Notes: a model not told the origin generated them from the letters alone. A stretch of 64,000 nt of DNA from Devosia sp. A8/3-2 (GCA_025452255.1 CP104974.1:1427001-1491000), one strand, 5' to 3'; positions 19,571-31,251 are shown, counted from the first letter of the stretch. A program made the numbers and translations.

Positions 19571-19614
19571 CCTCAGGACACCTTGCCCTAACGCAAGGCT
19601 TTCGACCTGGGAGG
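19571..19614 (+). ncRNA. Structured leader of serC, probable serC RNA motif
   Basis: An outer stem pairs CCTC and AGG (19571-19577) with CCT and GAGG (19606-19614). Inside it CCTTGC-CCTAAC-GCAAGG (19581-19598) is a perfect hairpin. The 3' arm contains the Shine-Dalgarno sequence of serC (GGGAGGG, 7 bp before the ATG), so folding would hide it. A conserved serC leader RNA upstream of serC-serA has been described in alphaproteobacteria (Corbino et al. type motifs), and position and shape fit. The ligand, if any, is unknown. Confidence 0.55.
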
Positions 19615-19622
19615 GTCGCTAT

Positions 19623-20803
19623 ATGGCTGAGATGCCCCATGCCGCGCCGGCGGTGAAACCGGCTAATCCGAATTTTTCGTCGGGCCCCTGTGCCAAGCGT
19701 CCCGGTTGGACGGTTGAAGCGCTGGCCAATGCGCTGGTCGGCCGCTCGCACCGCTCCAAGCCCGGCAAGGCCCGCATTCAGCGCGCCATCGACCTGACCC
19801 GCGAGCTGCTCGAAGTTCCCGCCGATTATCGCATCGGCATCGTGCCGGCTTCCGATACGGGCGCTGTCGAAATGGCGCTGTGGTCCATGCTGGGCGCCCG
19901 CGGCGTCGATATGCTGGCACGGGAAAGCTTCGGCGAAGGCTGGGTCACCGATGTGAGTAAGCAACTCAAGCTTGAGGATGTGCGCATTCTCAAGGCTGGT
20001 TATGGCGAGCTGCCTGATCTGGGTCAGGTCGATTTTGACCGTGACGTGGTGTTCACTGGAATGGCACGACCTCCGGCGTGCGCGTCGAGAACGGCGACTG
20101 GATCGCGGCGGATCGCAAGGGCCTGACCATTTGCGACGCCACTTCGGCGGCATTTGCGCAGAACCCGGATTTCGCCAAGCTCGATGTCGTCACCTTCTCT
20201 CGGCAGAAGGCGCTGGGCGGGGAGGCCGCCCATGGCGTGCTGATCCTGTCGCCGCGCGCTGTCGAGCGGCTTGAGAGCTTTAAGCCGGATCGTCCGCTGC
20301 CCAAGATTTTCCGCCTGACCAAGGGCGGCAAGCTGCTCGAGGAAGTGTTCGAGGCGGCGACCATCAACACGCCTTCGATGATCTGCATCGAGGACGCGAT
20401 CGATGCCATGGAGTGGGGCAAATCCCTCGGTGGTTTGAAGGCCATGCAGGCCCGCGCCGATGCCAATTTCAAGGTGCTGGCCGACTGGGTTGCGGCGACC
20501 CCATGGGTGGACTTCCTCGCCAAGAACCCGGCCAATCGCTCCAATACCTCGGTCTGCTTCTCCATTGTCGATCCGGCCGTGACCGCGCTCGACGCGGACA
20601 AGCAGGCAGCGTTTGCCAAGGCCATTGTTGCGCGGCTCGACAAGGCGGGCGTGGCCTATGATATCGGTGCCTATAAGGATGCTCCCTCGGGGCTGCGCAT
20701 CTGGGCCGGCTCGACGGTGGAAGCGTCCGATCTCGCGGCGCTGGTGCCGTGGCTGGATTTTGCGTTTGCCGAAGAAAAAGCCGCGCTGAGCGTCGCCGCT
20801 TAG
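19623..20803 (+). CDS. serC: Phosphoserine aminotransferase, frameshifted
   Basis: Converts 3-phosphohydroxypyruvate and glutamate to phosphoserine in serine synthesis and also serves vitamin B6 synthesis in many bacteria; cytoplasmic, PLP-dependent. About 393 residues, from [20 protein letters not shown]. Seen: [39 protein letters not shown] and the PLP lysine in [16 protein letters not shown] missing C near 20058 (the frame should read [12 protein letters not shown]) splits it. The family is the long, alphaproteobacterial SerC type. It forms an operon with serA, 154 bp downstream. Confidence 0.95.
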
Positions 20804-20810
20804 CTCTCAG

Positions 20811-20919
20811 TACCCCCTCCCAACCTCCCCTGATAGGGGAGGGGCTGATCGAGTTCTCGGCATGATTTTGCCCTGAACGCGGAGCCGTTCCTCCCCTATC
20901 AGGGAGGCAGGAGGGGGTA
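20811..20919. repeat. Long intergenic palindrome between serC and serA
   Basis: TACCCCCTCC at 20811 pairs with GGAGGGGGTA at 20910, and inside that CCTGATAGGGGAGG pairs with CCTCCCCTATCAGG. The result is a stem of roughly 35 bp with a mismatch or two around a 45-nt loop. It resembles the extended CTCCC palindromes common between alphaproteobacterial genes. Lying inside the serC-serA transcript, it could stabilise serC mRNA or lower serA expression. Confidence 0.8.
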
Positions 20920-20957
20920 TCCCACTCAAAAAACTCTCAAATCTCAGGGATTACCAA

Positions 20958-22542
20958 ATGCCCAAGGTTCTCGTTTCCGACAAGCTCAGCCCCACTGCCG
21001 TCCAGATCTTCAAGGACAATGGCGTCGAGGTGGATTACCTGCCCGATCTGGGCAAGGACAAGGACAAGCTGCTCGAAGTCATTGGCCAATATGATGGCTT
21101 CGGCTATTCGTTCGGCTTCCAAGATCACCGAAAAGATCATCGCTGCCGCTACCAATCTGAAGGTGATCGGCCGGGCCGGTATCGGCGTCGACAATGTCGA
21201 TATCCCCGCCGCCACCAAGAAGGGGATCATTGTGATGAATACCCCTTTCGGCAATTCGATCACCACGGCCGAGCATGCCATTGCCATGATGATGGCTTTG
21301 GCCCGCCAGCTGCCGGAGGCTGATGCCTCGACCCGCGCATCGAAGTGGGAAAAGAACCGCTTCATGGGCGTCGAAGTCACCAGCAAGGTGCTGGGCCTGA
21401 TCGGGGCGGGCAATATCGGCTCGATCGTGGCCGACCGCGCGCAGGGCCTCAAGATGAAGGTCATTGCCTTTGACCCCTTCCTGACGCCTGAGCGGGCCCA
21501 GACCATGGGCGTGGAAAAGGTCGAGCTGGACGAGCTGCTGGCGCGGGCTGATTTCATCACGCTGCATACCCCGCTGATTGACGCCACGCGCAATATTCTC
21601 AATGCCGAAACCCCGGCCAAGACCAAGAAGGGCGTGCGCATCATCAATTGCGCCCGTGGCGGTCTGGTCGATGAGGCAGCGCTCTATGATGCGCTCAAAT
21701 CCGGCCGAGTTGCTGGCGCCGCGCTTGACGTGTTCCTGCAGGAACCGGCCGAGAACAACCCGCTGTTCGAGCTGCCCAATGTGATCTGCACGCCCCATCT
21801 GGGCGCCTCGACCACCGAAGCGCAGGAGAATGTGGCGCTGCAGGTTGCCGAGCAGATTTCGGCCTATCTGATGAGTGGCGAAATCACCAATGCGCTCAAT
21901 TTCCCCTCCATCTCGGCCGAGGAAGCCCCGCGCCTCACCCCCTTTATCAAGCTGGCCGAAGTGCTCGGCTCGTTTGCCGGCCAATTGACCGAAACGGCGA
22001 TCCGGGGCGTCAAGATCGAATTCGAGGGCGATGTCGCGAGCATGAATACGCGGCCGATGGTGGCGGCGGCTTTGCATGGCGTGCTGAAGCCCCTACTGGC
22101 CGAGGTCAACATGGTTTCGGCACCGCAGGTGGCCAAGGATCGTGGCGTCAATGTCGAGGTGGTGACCCGCGAGCAGCAGGGCGCCTATGAGAACTATATC
22201 CGCCTGACGGTGCTGACCGAGCGGCAGGAACGCGCCGTGGCCGGCACGGTCTTTGCCAATGGCAAGCCGCGCATCATCCGAGTCAAGGGCATCAATATGG
22301 AGGCCGAACTCAGCCCCTCCATGCTCTATGTGACCAATGAGGATAAGCCGGGCCATATCGGGCGCCTGGGCACGCTGCTGGGCACGCTGGGCATCAATAT
22401 CGCCAACTTCAACTCGGGCCGTGTCGAAGTGGGGTCGGACGCCATCGCGCTGGTCTCCATCGATGGCACGCTGACCGAACCGCAACTGGCCGAAATCGCC
22501 GCGCTCGAGGGCGTGAAACAGGCCAAAGCACTGAAGTTCTAG
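20958..22542 (+). CDS. serA: D-3-phosphoglycerate dehydrogenase, frameshifted
   Basis: Catalyses the first step of serine synthesis, 3-phosphoglycerate to 3-phosphohydroxypyruvate, with NAD. About 528 residues, the long form with an intervening domain and a C-terminal ACT domain (NEDKPGHIGRLGTLLGTLGI) for feedback control. Seen: GRAGIGVDNVDIPAAT, the nucleotide loop VLGLIGAGNIGS, NCARGGLVDEAAL and the catalytic-His motif TPHLGASTTEAQ. One shift near 21110 (an extra base where YDGLAIRSASKIT should read). Start ATG 20958, MPKVLVSDKLSP. Confidence 0.96.
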
Positions 22543-22597
22543 GCGTTACTCAAGCCACCAAACGGTGTGGTCTCGGCGAAGGCCGGGGCCCTTGGAT

Positions 22598-23334
22598 CTA
22601 TGGCCGCGCCGGTGGTGAACCGGCCGTCGTCGACGTGGCTGGCTGATGCTTTTTCAGGACGGAGGAGCTTTGGCTGGCCAGTTGGCCAAGATAGATGACG
22701 AAGGCGCAACCAGCTGGCGCCCCGACTTCGTTGACCAGCATGCCCAATATCTGGGGCGTGCCCAGTTTGGCGTTTTCGGCCAGCGTTGCGCTATAGGTCA
22801 GCCAGAAGAGTACGGAGCCGAAGGTGACGCCGATGGCGGTGCCAATTCCAAGATATGGGCCGGGCCGGATTATCTCCTTTTCGGTCAGGAGCGCCGGGAA
22901 CCGTGCAAGCAGGCCATATTCGAATGCGCGAACGATGCCAATCGTCGCCGGGAGAGTGCGGCGGGTTGTTCGAGGGCGCCGATCAGAGCCAACATGGCCT
23001 TTTGGCCAGCCTTGGCCACGGCAAGCGCCAGCGGCGCGAACAATAGGCCCATCAGACCGGCCGGGGCCTTACGTGCCTTGCTGACCGTGACGCCTATTGC
23101 GACGCCGGTGCAGACAAGTACCGACCAAGTCACGGTTTGTACCGAGTCGGCAAAAATGCTGACGCCTGGAAAAGCGCCGCCGCCCACCAGCCGTGCCGCG
23201 ATGATAAGGGCTTGCATAACAAAGCCCGGGCCCACGCCCAAGAGGGCGATTAGCGCAAGCGTGCGAATAGTGGCGCGTGCCCGGTTTGCGTCGGGAAGAG
23301 CAGTTCGTTGTTTTCCGTCGGAGCCTTCCACCAT
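22598..23334 (-). CDS. Integral membrane protein of unknown function, frameshifted
   Basis: Starts MVEGSDGKQRTALPDANRAR. Four to five hydrophobic segments: TLALIALLGVGPGFVMQALI, WSVLVCTGVAIGVTVS, GLMGLLFAPLALAVAKAGQ, then after a shift near 22930 YLGIGTAIGVTFGSVLFWLT and GCAFVIYLGQ. The tail ends STTAGSPPARP and stops at 22598. I do not recognise the family. It follows serA convergently and lies upstream of, and in the same direction as, the EamA-type gene's opposite end; no operon is implied. Confidence 0.6.
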
Positions 23335-23425
23335 GAGGATGCCTCAGCAGGGTGAACTCGGCGCGCCCATGGCAGGGCGCGGCGGCAGGTTACCCCTATT
23401 TCCGGGCTGCTGAAACCCGCTTGTT

Positions 23426-24368
23426 TTAGAAGTGTCGCCGCGCCGACCACTCGGCCAGCACGATGCCGCCCACGATGATGGCAGCGGCCAGATAGTGATA
23501 AAGTTCCAGCCGCTCACCCAGCACCAGCACTGAGCCCGGGGCGCCGAACACCGGGATCAGGTTATGGCTGGGCGCAGCGCGATTGGGGCCGACCAGTTCT
23601 GACGCCGCGGGCGTAGAAGACCCGGCTGAACATGGAGGGGAAGATCATCACATAGACGATGACGACCCAGACCATTGGCGACATTTGCGGAATACTGGCC
23701 AAGGACGCAAGGCCCGGCCCGAACAGCTGCAGCATGACGAGGCCAGTGAGTGCGGCCCCGGCAAAGGCCACCGCCATGAAGCTCATCATATGCACATTAG
23801 GGCGATATTTGAGCGCCAGCGTATAGGCGGTGTAGGCCAGACAGGCCAGGATCACAAAGCCATCGCCGATATTGATGTCGAGGCCGAGGATGCGGCCGAG
23901 ATCACCATGTGTCGCCGTCAGCATCACACCCGGGATGGCGATGATGACGCCGGCGATCTGGAGTGGCTTCACGCTGGTGCGGAAGACGATGAAGTTGGCG
24001 GCCGGGATCATCATCGGCAGAGCCGCCTGCACGATGGCGGCGTTTACGCCCGTCGTGGTGCCCGGGCCCACATAGAGCAGCACGTTGAAGAGCGCGTAGC
24101 CGATTGCGCCGAAGGCCATCAACAATGGCCGAGTGCGGCGGATGACCGGCCAGTCCTGCCGTAAATATCCCCGGAAAACGGCAGGATGAACAAGGTGGCG
24201 CCCACGCAGCGCGGCGAGCAGCAGAAACGGGTCGATTTCGCCCACGACCAGCTTGGCCGCAACCACGTTGCCGCCCCAGAATAAAGGGGCCAGAATGAGC
24301 AGCAAATAGGGCTGATCGAGCAGGCGGGCGGAAATGCCACGATTTTCGGTCTCTAGCGGCTTTGTCAT
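23426..24368 (-). CDS. DMT superfamily EamA-type transporter, frameshifted
   Basis: About 314 residues from [13 protein letters not shown]. Two EamA repeats: [20 protein letters not shown] starts the first and [16 protein letters not shown] starts the second. The end, after a shift near 23595, reads [20 protein letters not shown] and [11 protein letters not shown]. Two compensating shifts between 24163 and 24213 garble the second helix, which should read [13 protein letters not shown]. Ten predicted helices in the inner membrane. The substrate (amino acid or metabolite) cannot be told. Confidence 0.82.
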
Positions 24369-24524
24369 CGCGGCTCGGGTGATGTAAGGACAGTCGGACT
24401 TATCAGTTATTCGGCCGCGTTTAAACTCGACAAAGGTGGCCCGGAGGACAGACGTCCAAGTGTTGGATGGATGTGGCAGCTCGCGCCGGCCCTCGCCGGT
24501 TGCGCTCTCTTGAGGAAGACTTTT

Positions 24525-25816
24525 ATGGCGAATGTGGTTGTCGTCGGCTCGCAGTGGGGCGACGAGGGCAAAGGCAAGATCGTGGACTGGCTCAGCGAGC
24601 GTGCCGATGTGGTGGTGCGCTATCATGGCGGCCACAATGCTGGCCACACGCTGGTCATCGACGGGGTCAGCTACAAGCTGGCGCTGCTGCCCTCGGGCCC
24701 GGTGCAGGGCAAGCTTTCGGTTATCGGCAATGGCGTGGTGGTGGATCCGCATCACTTCGTGCAGGAGATGGCCCAAGCTGCGCGGGCAGGGGGTCAAGAT
24801 CACTCCCGAAATCCTGCGCATTGCCGACAATGCTCCCCTCATTCTGTCGCTGCATCGTGAACTCGACGCGATTCGCGAGGATTCCAATTCCGGCCTCAAG
24901 ATCGGCACCACCAAGCGCGGCATCGGCCCAGCCTATGAAGACAAGGTGGGCCGCCGCGCCATCCGCCTGATCGACCTCAGTGAACCCGAAACGCTGATGC
25001 CCAAGATCGAACGCCTGCTCGGCCACCACAATGCGCTGCGGCGCGGCATGGGCACTGGTCGAGATCGAGGCCCGTGTCATTTATGACGAGCTGACTTCGG
25101 TCGCTGCCGAAATCCTGCCCTTCATGGACCGCGTCTGGCAGGTGCTGGATGACAAGCGCAAGGCGGGCGCCCGCATCCTGTTCGAAGGCGCGCAGGGCGC
25201 TTTGCTCGACAATGACCACGGCACTTACCCGTTCGTGACCTCGTCCAATACCGTTGCCGGGCAGGCCGCGGCCGGTTCGGGCACAGGGGCCCACGGCCAT
25301 CGGCTATGTGCTGGGCATCACCAAGGCCTATACGACTCGCGTGGGCGAGGGCCCGTTCCCCTGCGAGCTCGATGACGAAATCGGCCATCACCGGCCACGG
25401 TCGGCCGCGAAGTGGGCGTCAATACCGGGCGGCCGCGCCGTTGCGGGTGGTTTGATGCGGTGCTGGTGCGCCAGACGGTCAAGACCTCGGGCATTTCGGG
25501 CATTGCGCTGACCAAGCTGGACGTGCTCGATGGGCTCAAGGAGATCAAGATCTGCGTCGGCTACGAGCTGGACGGATCACGAATTGATTACTTGCCTGCC
25601 TCAATGGGAGCACAGGCGCGCGTTACCCCGATTTATGAGACGCTCGAGGGATGGTCGGGCACCACGGCCGGCGCGCGCAGCTGGGCCGAATTGCCGGCCC
25701 GAGCGGTCAAATATGTGCGCTATATTGAAGAGCTGATCGGGGCCCCAGTTGCCATGCTGTCGACCAGCCCGGAACGCGCAGACACGATCCTTGTCGTAGA
25801 CCCATTCCAAGACTGA
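24525..25816 (+). CDS. purA: Adenylosuccinate synthetase, frameshifted at four or more sites
   Basis: Joins IMP and aspartate with GTP to adenylosuccinate, committing IMP to AMP. About 430 residues from [20 protein letters not shown] (P-loop GDEGKGK). Also seen: [90 protein letters not shown] and [15 protein letters not shown]. All family blocks are present in order. Shifts lie near 24773, 25050, 25287 and 25392, each one or two bases. Divergent from the EamA gene; the 156-bp gap should hold its promoter. Confidence 0.95.
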
Positions 25817-25864
25817 GTTTTTTTGTTACAACACGTGCTGCAAATTGTGAGTACCAAGTAACCA

Positions 25865-27924
25865 ATGGCGGACTACAAAGAGCTGTTGCGCCGGGCCATC
25901 TCGGCGCTGCCGGAGAATAACGGGGCCGCACGCCGTGCAGTGTATGAGAAGGCGCGCTCGGCCTCGGTGGGGCAATTGCGCGCCATCACGCCGCCATTGC
26001 CCGCGCGGGATATCACCCAACACCGGCTGCAGCTCGAAGATTGCATCCGCCGGGTCGAACAGGAGGCCAGCGAGGCCGTTATCTCGCTGGGTCGCGACAG
26101 CTCATTTGCCTATAAACCCACGCCCCGCAGCGAGCCGGTGATCGCACCGGCTCCCGCACCCGTCGAGGCAGCGCCACCCGAAGCGGTCGAGCCGCCGCCG
26201 GCCATCATCCTGCCGACCCAGCCGCTGGAAGCGCCCAAGCCCGTTGAGGTGGCCAAGCCGGTCAGAATCCCCCAAGCCCGTCGAGGCGCCGAAAACGGCG
26301 ACCGTGACCTCGATCGAAGATATTATCGAGCAGGCCGCTTCCGTGGGCGGCAGTTCGGTCAGCATCGAGCCGGCCAAGGACGAGCCCGAGGCGCCCAAGC
26401 CGGATGTGCGCCCGATCCCCTCCATCGTGGCGCGCGCCGAGGCGAGCAAGAGCGGGCCGAGTTCGCCCCTGCCGGGCGCCTCCAATGTGCGGCCGCTCGA
26501 AGCCCCGCTCAAGGGACCGAGCTTTGAAGTGCGGCGCGAGCCCTTGCCCTTTGCCGCCAATTCGACCAGCGAGGCGCTGCGCGGCCGGGCCGAGCCTTCG
26601 GCCGGCAACCGTGCCCCGGCGCGCCAGCAGGTCATCGTGCCACTCGAAGTGGTTCGCCCCGCCACTGACGACAGCGCCGAAGTCGAAACAGCGCTGTCGA
26701 GCGTTCGCGAAGTGGAAGTCGAACCGGCCACCAGCGATCCGCGCGAAGCCGAAAGCGCCATGGCCACTGCTATTGAAGTGCTGGATCGCGAAGCGCGCGG
26801 CGAATCGAGCCCGGCTCTGCCCGAGCGCGAGAAAACCACTGCCGCCGAGCGCGGCGCCTTTGCCATGGCTCCGGCCGAGACGGCGGAAACCACCGACGAT
26901 GCCGGTTTTGCCGCGGCGCGGCCCGAAGCAGCGCTCCGGCGCGGGGCTGACGATCTTTCTCGTGGTGTTTGCCATCCTGCTCGCCGGCGTCGGCGGCGCG
27001 GGCTTCTGGGCGTGGCGTGAGGGCTATGTTGATCTCGACCAGATGTTCGGCCGAGCGCAGCCCAATGTGACCGAGACGGCGGCCACGACGCCGCAAAGCC
27101 TGACCCCGACCCTGTCGCCCCCTTCGGCGGGCGATGCGCCGGCCAACCCTGCCGACAATCCCACCGGGCCGGGCAATACCGCGACGACCCCCGCCGCCGA
27201 GCCGACCGGCGCGTTGCTGCCGGGTCTCGAAATCGAAGATCGCTCGGAGCCAACGCCCGAGCCGGTGGTGCCCAATGCCGATCAACCGGCGCTGCCGGGC
27301 ATTGATGGCGAGGTCAAGACCGAAGAACGCCTGCCGGGCGAGGATACCAGCGTTGCCGCGACCGATCCGGCAGCCTCGGTCGATCCTGCCATGCTGGCTG
27401 GCAGCCAATCGCTGCTGCTCGAAGCCTCGCAAGACGGCCGCACCGGCGCCGTGCCGTTCTCGGGCACTATTGCCCGGAGCGAGGGCACGGACGAGCTTGG
27501 CCTGCCCACCCTGATCGGCAAGGCCAGCATTCCGGCTCGCAATCTGGGCGTGGAGCTGATCATCCGCAAGAATGCCGACCCGAGCCTGCCCGCCAGCCAC
27601 CTCATGGAAGTCAATTTCCGTGTCAGCGACAGCTTTATCGGCGGCACCATTGCCGGCCTGCCCGGCGTGTTGCTCAAGAATGAAGAGCTGGTGCCCGGTA
27701 CGCCTTTGGTGGGCGCCTCGGCCCGCGTCGTGGGCAATTCGTTCCTCTTCGCCCTCAGCGCTGCTGCGACCGACACGACGACCAATACCGACCTGCTCGA
27801 GAACCGCAAATGGATCGATCTGGCCGTGGTCTATGGCACCGGCCGCAACGCGATCATCACGCTCGAGAAAGACGACACGGCGCAGGCCCTGTTCCAGAAG
27901 GTGTTCACCACACGGGGTGGCTAG
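25865..27924 (+). CDS. Large single-pass membrane protein of unknown function, frameshifted
   Basis: About 686 residues. Order: a helical N-terminus (MADYKELLRRAISALPENNG and LQLEDCIRRVEQEASEA), a long Pro/Ala/Glu-rich linker, one membrane segment (LTIFLVVFAILLAGVGGAGF, near 26945-27010), a second Pro/Thr-rich linker, and a C-terminal domain (LGVELIIRKNADPSLPASHL to TLEKDDTAQALFQKVF). Shifts near 26265 and 26930. A gene of this type follows purA in related Hyphomicrobiales, as far as I recall. The topology suggests a cytoplasmic N-terminus and a periplasmic C-terminal domain. Function unknown. Its stop overlaps the thiQ stop by four bases, convergently. Confidence 0.75.
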
Positions 27925-28562
27925 TCCTCGATGACCAATTCACCCTGTTCCAGCCGGTAACGCCGGCTGGCAATGGCGGTGATGTCGTCCATGTGGTGGC
28001 TTACGAGGATAGTGTGCCAGTCATGGGCGATGGTCAGCACTTTGACCAATTCGCGGGTCGCCACGCGGGCCTTGTCGTCCAGCGCCGAAAAGGGTTCATC
28101 CAGCAAGACGATCGGCCGATTGCGCACCAGCGTTCGGGCCAGCGCAACGCGCTGCTTTTGCCCGCCTGACAGCGTCGACGCAGTCTGCTGACCGAGCCCA
28201 GCCGAGTCCACTTCGGATAGCGCCGTTTCGACCTGCTGGGCGACAATGGCTTTCGCCGTTGCGCTGGGCAGCCCCAGCGCCACATTCCGGCCAGCCGAGA
28301 GATGATCGAACAGATTATCCGATTGCAGCAGCAGCGATACCGGCCGGGATTCGGGCGGCAAGGGCACGAGGTTGGTGCCATCCGAGTCGATGCGGCCGGA
28401 CAGCGGCGTGAGGAAGCCCGCCAGCAGATCGAGCAGGGTGGATTTGCCCGAGCCGCTGGCGCCGGAAATAGCGGTGACTTCGCCCGGCGCCGCTGTCAAC
28501 GCGAAGCGATAGCGCATGGCTTGGCCGGCATGGGCGAAGCTCAGGTCTTCAACGCGCAGCAT
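27921..28562 (-). CDS. thiQ: Thiamine ABC transporter, ATP-binding subunit
   Basis: 213 residues, intact, from MLRVEDLSFAHAGQAMRYRF. Walker A GASGSGKST, Q-loop LLLQSDNLFDHLS, signature LSGGQKQRVALA, Walker B IVLLDEPFSALDD and switch His in LVSHH. It powers uptake of thiamine or its phosphates through ThiP. Its start overlaps the thiP end by 14 bp. Last gene of the thiBPQ operon behind the TPP riboswitch. Confidence 0.95.
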   Translation of the reverse strand: MLRVEDLSFAHAGQAMRYRFALTAAPGEVTAISGASGSGKSTLLDLLAGFLTPLSGRIDSDGTNLVPLPPESRPVSLLLQSDNLFDHLSAGRNVALGLPSATAKAIVAQQVETALSEVDSAGLGQQTASTLSGGQKQRVALARTLVRNRPIVLLDEPFSALDDKARVATRELVKVLTIAHDWHTILVSHHMDDITAIASRRYRLEQGELVIED

Positions 28563-30140
28563 TGGCGATCCTTTCGAACAGCTTGGGCAGGCCGACAAAG
28601 GCGATGATCGTGCCGATCAGCAGGATGGCGGCAATGGCCGCCGCGTCATTGCCACGATAGGCGCCCAGCGCGCGGAACATCATCAGGGGCAGGGTCTGGA
28701 AATCCTGCGTGCCGAAGAGAGCAATGACGCCCAGATCGCCCAGCGAGAAACAGAAGGCCAGCGCCAGCATGACGCCGATATCTTTGCCCAAGAGGGGATA
28801 TTCGACGGCCGGAATTGGCGCCAGCCGGACAGGTCGAGCGAGCGGATCAGCTTGCCGCGGGTGCGGGCAATGGCCTCGAAAGGCGGGCCGAGCGTGGCCA
28901 TGGCAAAGGGCAGAGCCAGCAGACTATTGCCCAGAATGACCACATAGGGCGCGGCCAGCGCCGGGGCGACGCCCAGATTGCGCACCAGCAGGAAAAAGCC
29001 GAGCGAGAGCACCACTGCGGGCACAGCCAGATAGGCAAAGGCCGGCATGCCCAGAATGGTGCGGACCGGGCTATTGGACGTGGCGCCGCGCCCCATGGCG
29101 AGGGTGAGGGCCAGCACGAGCGTCAGGAGGGCCGAACTGGTACCGATGACCGGGCTCGACAGCGCTGCCCACCAGAATGCCGGTTGCGACAGCAGCCGTC
29201 CGAAGCCGCCCAGCACGCCATCGATCAGCACCGAGGCAAGCGGCAGGACGAAGGCGATGGTGCAGAGGATCAGGACCGCGGCCTGCAGGAGGCGCGCGGC
29301 CATGCCGTCTCGCCAGCTTGGCGCGGTGGAAGGGCCAAGACTGGTGGGTATGGGCGCCAGCGCCGAGGCGATGAGAATGACTAGGGAGCAGACCCCGATC
29401 TGCGTGAGGGCCAGCAGCACTGCCGCGCGCAGGTCGAAATCTCGGCGGACGGCGGCATAGATGGCCACTTCCAGCGTCTGGTTGGCCGGCCCGCCGCCGA
29501 GCAGCAGCACGATTGGAAAGCTGGTAAAGGCGAGGAGGAAAATGATCGCGCCCAGCCCCGGCAGGGTGCCGCGCAGGGCCGGCCAGTCAATGATGGAAAA
29601 GCGTTGCCGGGCGGAGAGGGCGAGCGATTGCCCGGTCTTGAGGCGGGGCTGGGGGATGGCGTCGAGTCGGGCCAGCATGATGCGGGCGGCAAAGGCGCCA
29701 TCGAGAATGACATGGGCAAAGAGAATGCCCGAGAGCCCGAAGGCGGGATTGCCGATGGAGACACCGAACAGGGCATTGCTCGCCTGATTGATCCAGCCGC
29801 TGCGGCCCCAGATGGAGAGCAGGCCGAATGCCACCACCATGCCGGGGGTAACAATGGCTGAGGCAAAGAGCCCGACCACTAGATCACGCCCCGGAAAGCG
29901 CAACCGATTGAGCGCCCGGGCCAGTGCCATGCCCACCGCCAGTGAGAGCACGGTGGTCAGCCCCGCCTGAATGGACGTCATCCGCAGCAGATGGGGGATA
30001 TCCACGCGCCCCGCGCCACTGGCCTGATCGGTAGCTGCGCTGAAAATGGACCAGAGCACCAGCGCGATCAGGGCAGTTATGGCGAGGGCCAAAGCGCCGG
30101 CCGCCGCGATACGGGCAGGGCGGTGGGGCAGAATGGTCAT
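28549..30140 (-). CDS. thiP: Thiamine ABC transporter, permease subunit, frameshifted
   Basis: About 530 residues, the duplicated permease form with around twelve helices. Both EAA-type loops are visible: the first near LKTGQSLALSARQRFSIIDW, the second near LIRSLDLSGWRQFR followed by VEYPLLGKDIGVMLALAF. A missing base near 28810 breaks the second loop. Start ATG 30140 (MTILPHRPARIAAAG). It forms the membrane channel for ThiB-delivered thiamine. It lies 25 bp downstream of thiB. Confidence 0.94.
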
Positions 30141-30165
30141 TGCTATTTGCCCCACGCGCCAGCGC

Positions 30166-31168
30166 CTACTGAATAGCCTTGAGCATCTCATCGATCCGGG
30201 CCGGCGTATTCGCCTCGATCTCCGCATCCGGCAGGGTCAGCGTCTTTTCCGGCTGCGCCAGTGCGCCAAAGGCTGGGTTCAGCTCATAGCCAAGATCGAT
30301 CACCGGGAACATCCAATTGGTCGTCGGAATGATCTTCTGCGCATCCGCCGACGTCAGGTAATCGAGGAATTGAAAAGCCAGCTCCTGATGCTTGGAGGAT
30401 TTGAGCACGCCGGCCACTTCGGTCTGGGCAAAATGGCCTTCCTCGAACAGGGCGGCTTTGATGGTGACGTCGTTTTCTTCAACGATATGGTAGGCGGGCG
30501 AGGTGGTGTAGGAGAGCGCCATATCGGCCTCGCCTTCGAGAAAGAGATTGTAGCTCTCGCTCCATTCGCGCGTCACGGTCAGGATATGCGGCTTGAGACC
30601 GGCCCAGATTTCGGGGGCGCGGTCGCCATAGGCAGCCTTGATCCACAGCACGAGGCCCGGGCCGGTGTGGCCGAACGCGGGTCCTGGATGACGATCTTGA
30701 AATCGTCCGGCATGGCGATCAGCTCTTCGAACGACTTGGGCGGATTGGCCACTTTGTCACTGTCATAGACAAAGGCAAAATGGGCGTAGTCGAAGGGTAC
30801 GAAGCTCTTGTCGGTCCAGCTATAGGGCAGGGTCAGTTCGTCGAAATAGAAATTGTGTTCGGCAAACAGCCCCGTGTCGCGCCTTCCCCGGCAATGGCGG
30901 TATCGAGGCCCACAATGAGGTCGGCTTCCGTGGTGGCGCCTTCGAGCTGCACGCGCCGCAGCGTGCCGATGGAGCTGTCGGCGGCAACGAAGTCCACCGT
31001 GCAGCTGCAAATGGCTTCAAAGCCGGCCTTCAAACCGGGGCCGGGGCCCCATTCGGCGGCGAAGCCATCATAAGTGTAAATCTTGAGGTTTGGCACGTCT
31101 CGGGCGAATGCCGGGGCTGCGAACAGCCCGGCAAGGACCGCAAGCGCCAGAGAGGTGGATTTGACCAT
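30166..31168 (-). CDS. thiB: Thiamine-binding periplasmic protein, frameshifted
   Basis: About 334 residues. Signal peptide MVKSTSLALAVLAGLFAAPA ending AFA. Typical ThiB blocks: LKIYTYDGFAAEWGPGPGLK, QLEGATTEADLIVGLDTAI, SYTTSPAYHI, and the C-terminal ADAQKIIPTTNWMFPVI. It binds thiamine, TMP or TPP in the periplasm and hands it to ThiP. Shifts near 30881 and 30662. First gene of thiBPQ, 84 nt downstream of the riboswitch. Confidence 0.94.
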
Positions 31169-31251
31169 TGGGTCATTCCCTTCATCGGTTCATGCGATCA
31201 TGTGTGAAGGGACAGGTGTCAATGGCACAGGCGCCACGAGACGCTCTTGCC

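Noticed and set aside
21079..22077. 332-residue minus frame opposite serA
   Set aside because: A shadow of the NAD-binding domain of serA; no homology.
26102..27253. 383-residue minus-strand frame opposite the large membrane protein
   Set aside because: A Ser/Arg/Gly-rich shadow frame of a Pro/Ala/Glu-rich coding strand; no domain seen.
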